From the NCBI GenBank assembly GCA_003157445.1, contig PMJN01000220.1, positions 1-7,739 on the forward strand: a stretch of DNA of 7,739 bases. The letters run 5' to 3'. Position numbers and translations under genes: made by a program. Shown here one piece after another: positions 5,781 to 7,739 of this stretch (position 1 is the first letter of the stretch; each line of letters opens with the position of its first letter). This DNA is from Micrococcales bacterium. Its GTDB lineage: Bacteria > Actinomycetota > Actinomycetes > Actinomycetales > Dermatophilaceae. The notes under the pieces were generated by a model that saw only the letters and a program-made list of their open reading frames with translations, did not search any database and was not told where the DNA came from.

Positions 5781-6424
5781 CGGACGTCGAGACGAGTCCC
5801 TCGAACCAGACGCGACGGACCCCCCGTGGCCTCGATCGCCTGATGTACTTCTCCGACGCCACCGTGGCCATTGCCATCACGCTCCTGATCCTGCCGCTCG
5901 TCGATGTCGCCAACCAGATCAGCACCCATCCGGCGCGCGAGGTCCTGGAGTCCCACGCCGCTACGCTCGCCGGATTCGCCATTACGTTCGCCGTCATCGG
6001 ACGCTTCTGGCTGATTCATCACCGGGTCTTCGAGCTCGTCGACGGTTACACCTACGCGCTCGTCAGGGTGAACCTGTTCTGGTTGTGCTGCATCGTCTTC
6101 TTGCCCTTCGCGGCGAATCTGCTGTCCAACTCGCCGGGCGACGAGCCGCTGATCTACGGCATTTATATCGGCACCATTCTGGTCACCAACGCGTCGATGG
6201 GTCTCATGGAGTGGATGATCCTCCGGGGTCCACACCTGCTGCATCCTGACTGTGAGGGGCAGTTGGGCCTCTTCCAATCGGTGCTCACGACGGGGCTCCT
6301 CCTCGTTGCGCTACTGCTGGCCGTTCTCGTCCCGGTGGTCAACATGTACGCGCTGTTCTTGATCTTCGCAGGGCGCCCGATCGGCATCCTTAGGAACCGC
6401 CGGCTCTCACGGAAGCGCCCCTGA
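5777..6424 (+). CDS. TMEM175/DUF1211-family membrane protein (putative K+ channel)
   Basis: Integral membrane protein of 215 residues, normal for the bacterial single-repeat form of TMEM175. The first segment carries the family signature R-x3-FSD (Arg21, Phe25, Ser26, Asp27) followed by ATVAIAITLLIL. The second contains FAITFAVIGRFWLIHHRVFE (67-86), with the conserved W-x2-HH. Six hydrophobic segments are visible near 24-44, 64-82, 97-115, 125-148, 166-184 and 186-203. Studied bacterial TMEM175 proteins form tetrameric potassium-permeable channels; selectivity here is inferred only from family. The GTG start at 5777 overlaps the regulator stop (GTGA), with no separate ribosome site, so translation is probably coupled. 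Pairing with a MarR repressor implies induced expression, perhaps under chemical or ionic stress. The C-terminus is strongly basic (RNRRLSRKRP). Confidence 0.9.
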   Translation: MTDVETSPSNQTRRTPRGLDRLMYFSDATVAIAITLLILPLVDVANQISTHPAREVLESHAATLAGFAITFAVIGRFWLIHHRVFELVDGYTYALVRVNLFWLCCIVFLPFAANLLSNSPGDEPLIYGIYIGTILVTNASMGLMEWMILRGPHLLHPDCEGQLGLFQSVLTTGLLLVALLLAVLVPVVNMYALFLIFAGRPIGILRNRRLSRKRP

Positions 6425-6450
6425 GGCGGGCGAGCCTCGGTGGCGGAGGC
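6423..6450 (+). terminator. Alternative GC hairpins at the end of the MarR-TMEM175 operon
   Basis: GAGGC (6423-6427), GCCTC (6434-6438) and GAGGC (6446-6450) allow two mutually exclusive 5-bp hairpins starting at the stop codon; the second is followed by CGCACGGCTTT. The T-run is only three long, so this is a weak intrinsic-terminator candidate. Confidence 0.3.
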
Positions 6451-6504
6451 GCACGGCTTTCCCCCTCGTTCCTCTCCAGCACCTCACCGACGGCTAAACC
6501 TGCG

Positions 6505-6735
6505 GTAACGACGCCGTGGGTCTCGTACCCGGGCCAGTACACGGCCGAGTGCCAGGACGCCACCGGTGCGACCTGGCTGGACATCATCGCGGCCTCAGTC
6601 ATCGACAGCCGCCCGGTGGTGACCGAGGCCCTCGGTCCGCGCTGGGGCTATCACAAGGACGACATCAACCTCGTGGCAGACAACCTCGTCCGGGTTGTGC
6701 GCCGACAGGAAACGGCATTCGCGGCAACCCACCCT
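6505..6735 (+). pseudogene. C-terminal remnant resembling DUF3089 proteins
   Basis: One plus-strand frame reads TPWVSYPGQYTAECQDATGA, then TWLDI, then VVTEALGPRWGYHKDDINLV and ADNLVRVVRRQETAF. This resembles the C-terminus of DUF3089 proteins (lipase-like alpha/beta hydrolases common in actinobacteria). In that family a YP-x-QY segment with a Cys and a GA-x-WL motif precede a final LGPRWG-LH-x-x-D-x-NLAL-x-NLV helix. Only about 75 residues remain; full proteins have 300 or more, including the nucleophile region, which is absent. No start or ribosome site precedes it: the frame opens inside the TMEM175 gene and continues without its natural stop to 7087, through sequence that looks non-coding. 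It is best read as a relic left by a deletion. Family assignment is from memory of the motif; the coding signal itself is fairly clear. Confidence 0.55.
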
Positions 6736-6739
6736 TGTG

Positions 6740-7171
6740 ACGACTCACTGACACGAGCGATGGACCAGCAAGGACAACACTCCCGTGGCCAGGCTCCCAC
6801 GACATCCTTGAACGCAACTGGTCATCCATGCCCCCGATGCCGTGGACCCGGGCGTCGAACTCGCGCGCTCGAGGCCTGTACCAAGGCCAGGGATATCGAC
6901 GGTCAGGCCATGAGACGACCCTTGGCAGCGGTGGTCCCCTCCTCCAGATCGAGCATCAAGCATCCTGACCCGCGAAGTTCGGTGGAGGATCGTCATGCGG
7001 CCGTTTGGTTGTCGCCTGCCGCTAGAAGAGGAGTCGCGCACGCGGGTCAACGTCGTGCCGTTGCCCTGCGTCCAGCCGACCGGCCGTAGGCCTCGACGAG
7101 CCAGACGCGGCCCTGATCGGACTGTTCGAGGTGGTGGCGTTTCGCCCTTGACCGACTCAGGTGCTTGAGGT
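6740..7171. other. Gap with no recognisable gene
   Basis: About 430 bases between the DUF3089-like relic and the end of the VC0807-like gene. Frames on both strands are open for up to about 100 codons but lack family motifs, convincing starts or ribosome sites, and their composition is typical of chance frames in high-GC DNA. I see no tRNA fold, tandem repeat or transposase motif. Confidence 0.55.
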
Positions 7172-7739
7172 CTAGTCGACTTCTGCGAGCAGGACTGTCC
7201 ATAGCCCGCTGCCCAGGAAGTAGATGTTGGTGATGATCTGCAGCGCGAGGAGGGTGACTATCCATAGGGCGCCGCTGAGGCCGGGTATCGCGTCGATGAG
7301 AAGCGTGTATGCCATCACTACCCGGACGACGGGCGTCGATGTGCAGCGCCACGCACCAGATCACAGTGGTCACTGTCCAGATGCGCAGGAAACGCGGCGA
7401 CCGCTGCCACACCTGGTCCCATGACTCCTCGCTGGGCGGGACCCATCTTCTCTGTCGGACGTCGAAGACCTTGCGGCCTTCCAGTAATGGTCGGGAGAAC
7501 CGGAAGGTCAGCGGTCGCGGGCCGTGCAGGCTGAGGAAGAACCATCCGCCCCATGCTGCGGTCAGCACACAGTCCTGGGCTGCCAGGACTGTGGGCTGCC
7601 GTCGATGAGTGACACGCCCGCGCTGAGCAGCAGGACGCCCAGGACGGCCACGGCCAGCGCGTCGACGCGCCGATCCTTGGTGAGTTTCACCAGCATGCTG
7701 AGCGTGGGCGTGGTCGCGCCGGCGATCAGCGCCACGAAC
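7172..7739 (-). pseudogene. VC0807-like membrane protein, two compensating frameshifts, 5' end outside window
   Basis: Minus strand, entering at 7739. Frame one reads ALIAGATTPTLSML, KDRRVDALAVAV and LIDGSP. At the GGG 7593-7595 one base is missing and reading continues in frame two: VLAAQDCVLTAAWGGWFFLS, RPLTFRFSRPLLEGRK, SPRFLRIWTVTTVIW. At the GGG 7331-7333 there is one extra base, and frame one resumes: VVRVVMAYTLLIDAIPGLSG, ALWIVTLLALQII, ending AEVD and TAG at 7174-7172. Joined, these give about 189 residues that match the layout I know for VC0807-family membrane proteins (RRVD-x4-AV, RPL-x-F, W-x-W-x-x-P-x-FRR, RVV-x-AYTLP). The N-terminal part lies beyond the window. Function is unknown. 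Read literally, the first frame stops at 7562, so the gene is broken. Because the two shifts cancel and the sequence is otherwise well preserved, recent damage or base-calling errors are both possible. Confidence 0.7.
7568..7593. repeat. Perfect 11-bp hairpin at the frameshift site
   Basis: CACAGTCCTGG (7568-7578) and CCAGGACTGTG (7583-7593) are exact reverse complements separated by only four bases (GCTG). The repeat lies inside the VC0807-like coding sequence and touches the GGG at 7593-7595 where the first frameshift occurs. Confidence 0.75.

Noticed and set aside
6616..7089. Plus-strand frame of 157 codons from GTG 6616 as a complete gene
   Set aside because: Coding signal begins upstream of this GTG and fades after about 6735; the rest is chance open frame, so it is treated as a relic.
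7047..7568. Minus-strand frame of 173 codons taken as an intact gene
   Set aside because: Only its first ~80 codons match the VC0807-like protein; both ends continue in another frame, so it is the middle piece of a frameshifted gene.
1..7739. CRISPR array, tandem repeats, rRNA or a phage-defence cassette
   Set aside because: No regularly spaced repeats, rRNA motifs or nuclease, toxin or effector motifs were seen on either strand.

Overview
The window is high-GC DNA with GTG as well as ATG starts. It has GTGA stop/start overlaps inside operons and several starts that look leaderless, each a TANNNT-like box exactly six bases before the ATG. Together with protein flavour (DrrAB-type exporter, twin-arginine lipoprotein, DUF3089-like and VC0807-like remnants) this points to a chromosomal segment of an actinomycete. 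The genus cannot be told from sequence reading alone.

Layout. (1) 100-1329, plus: an intact tryptophan synthase beta chain with a strong Shine-Dalgarno and no trpA after it. (2) 1476-~1650, plus: the N-terminal stub of a class IV aminotransferase, frameshifted in a C5 run and then cut off. (3) 1775-3477, plus: a two-gene ABC-2 exporter, ATPase then permease, overlapping by four bases. (4) 3478-3863: a gene-free gap between convergent genes, holding a nested inverted repeat at 3652-3732. (5) 3864-4757, minus: a Tat-type lipoprotein polysaccharide deacetylase. (6) 4758-5267: a gap with two 14-bp direct repeats next to a possible insertion-sequence end, a relic of a universal stress protein on the minus strand, and a palindromic operator candidate. 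(7) 5268-6424, plus: a MarR-type regulator overlapping by four bases with a TMEM175/DUF1211-type channel-like membrane protein. (8) ~6505-6735, plus: a C-terminal remnant that resembles DUF3089 proteins. (9) 7172-7739, minus: a VC0807-like membrane protein with two compensating frameshifts, running off the window.

How the parts work together. The two convincing functional units are the ABC exporter pair and the MarR-TMEM175 pair. The second has a 17-bp perfect palindrome abutting its -10 box, which suggests autorepression. TrpB and the deacetylase stand alone. Between these units the DNA is full of gene debris: three truncated relics plus one frameshifted gene in under 8 kb. This reads as a decaying, rearranged accessory stretch rather than one dedicated biological system. 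I found no CRISPR array, tRNA, rRNA or complete mobile element. Family names come from recognising motifs, not from database searches.
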